From WHSW01 sp963821025 (GTDB lineage Bacteria; Actinomycetota; Thermoleophilia; Solirubrobacterales; 70-9): DNA of 64,000 nucleotides. Shown in pieces: positions 63,980 through 64,000 of the stretch. The translations under genes were made by a program, and so were the position numbers. The stretch is from positions 434,001 to 498,000 of the forward strand of contig CAWGCG010000004.1 of assembly GCA_963821025.1 (NCBI GenBank), given 5' to 3'. A model generated the notes under the pieces. The model did no database searches, was not told the origin of the DNA, and saw nothing but the letters and a program-made list of their open reading frames with translations. Numbering within the stretch: position 1 is the stretch's first letter; each line of letters begins with the position of its first letter.

Positions 63980-64000
63980 GCATTCGGGCCGCGAACCGCG

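Overview
The window is a GC-rich, gene-dense piece of an actinobacterial chromosome, most likely from the Thermoleophilia/Solirubrobacterales side of the phylum. The evidence is the dnaK-grpE-dnaJ-hspR operon order, an inositol-lipid gene set (PAP2 protein, CDP-alcohol phosphatidyltransferase, inositol-1-phosphate synthase), an F420-type LLM oxidoreductase, frequent GTG/TTG starts and 1-4 base gene overlaps. The lineage is inferred from content; no 16S gene is present. No gene-free stretch exceeds about 185 bases. The longest, 53724-53907, holds a terminator and a palindrome.

Region by region. 1-7.7 kb is a sulfur block: an MBL-fold/rhodanese protein, a 5' fragment of an Stf0 sulfotransferase, and a sulfate ABC importer (binding protein, two permeases, ATPase, 43-residue membrane peptide) lying between two paralogous Rrf2-type regulators. 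A 456-base array of nine near-identical 51-base repeats separates the binding protein from the first permease. It is open in one forward frame and overlaps both neighbours by 4 bases. 7.7-9.5 kb has tRNA-Lys(UUU) and a drug-type MFS exporter. 9.4-19 kb is leftward purine synthesis (purL, purF, purN, purH) with recQ, a DM13 membrane protein and small genes. 19-21.4 kb has a secreted protein and a GAF-GGDEF protein.

21.4-32.8 kb is one tightly packed leftward run of twelve genes: penicillin-binding protein, MOSC protein, purC, sulfotransferase, purS, purQ, three more sulfotransferases, two glycosyltransferases and a fifth sulfotransferase. Several joins are 4-base stop/start overlaps. 32.8-40.4 kb has a P450, purB, purE, purD, small proteins and a third glycosyltransferase of the same family. 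40.5-48.8 kb is the chaperone block (clpB, hspR, dnaJ, grpE, dnaK), with a shared 14-base element upstream of clpB and dnaK.

48.9-64 kb carries a c-type cytochrome, endonuclease III, a haloalkane-dehalogenase-like hydrolase, the inositol-lipid genes (the inositol-phosphate synthase has an apparent +1 frameshift), a secreted protein facing a sigma/anti-sigma-like pair, a glycosyltransferase-PHP fusion coupled to an iron-sulfur uracil-glycosylase-like protein, an LLM oxidoreductase, an RlmD-type methyltransferase, a basic histone-like protein, an EEP-family hydrolase and ornithine carbamoyltransferase.

Taken together, the sulfate importer, five PAPS-type sulfotransferases, three glycosyltransferases and the inositol-lipid genes suggest a sulfated glycoconjugate or glycolipid. 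Its modification genes are co-transcribed with purine synthesis, which supplies the adenylate part of PAPS. That link is inference. The best candidates for something undescribed are the repeat reading frame inside the sulfate operon, the purine/sulfotransferase operon, the glycosyltransferase-PHP plus uracil-glycosylase-like pair, and the heptanucleotide repeats scattered at gene boundaries and in N-termini.
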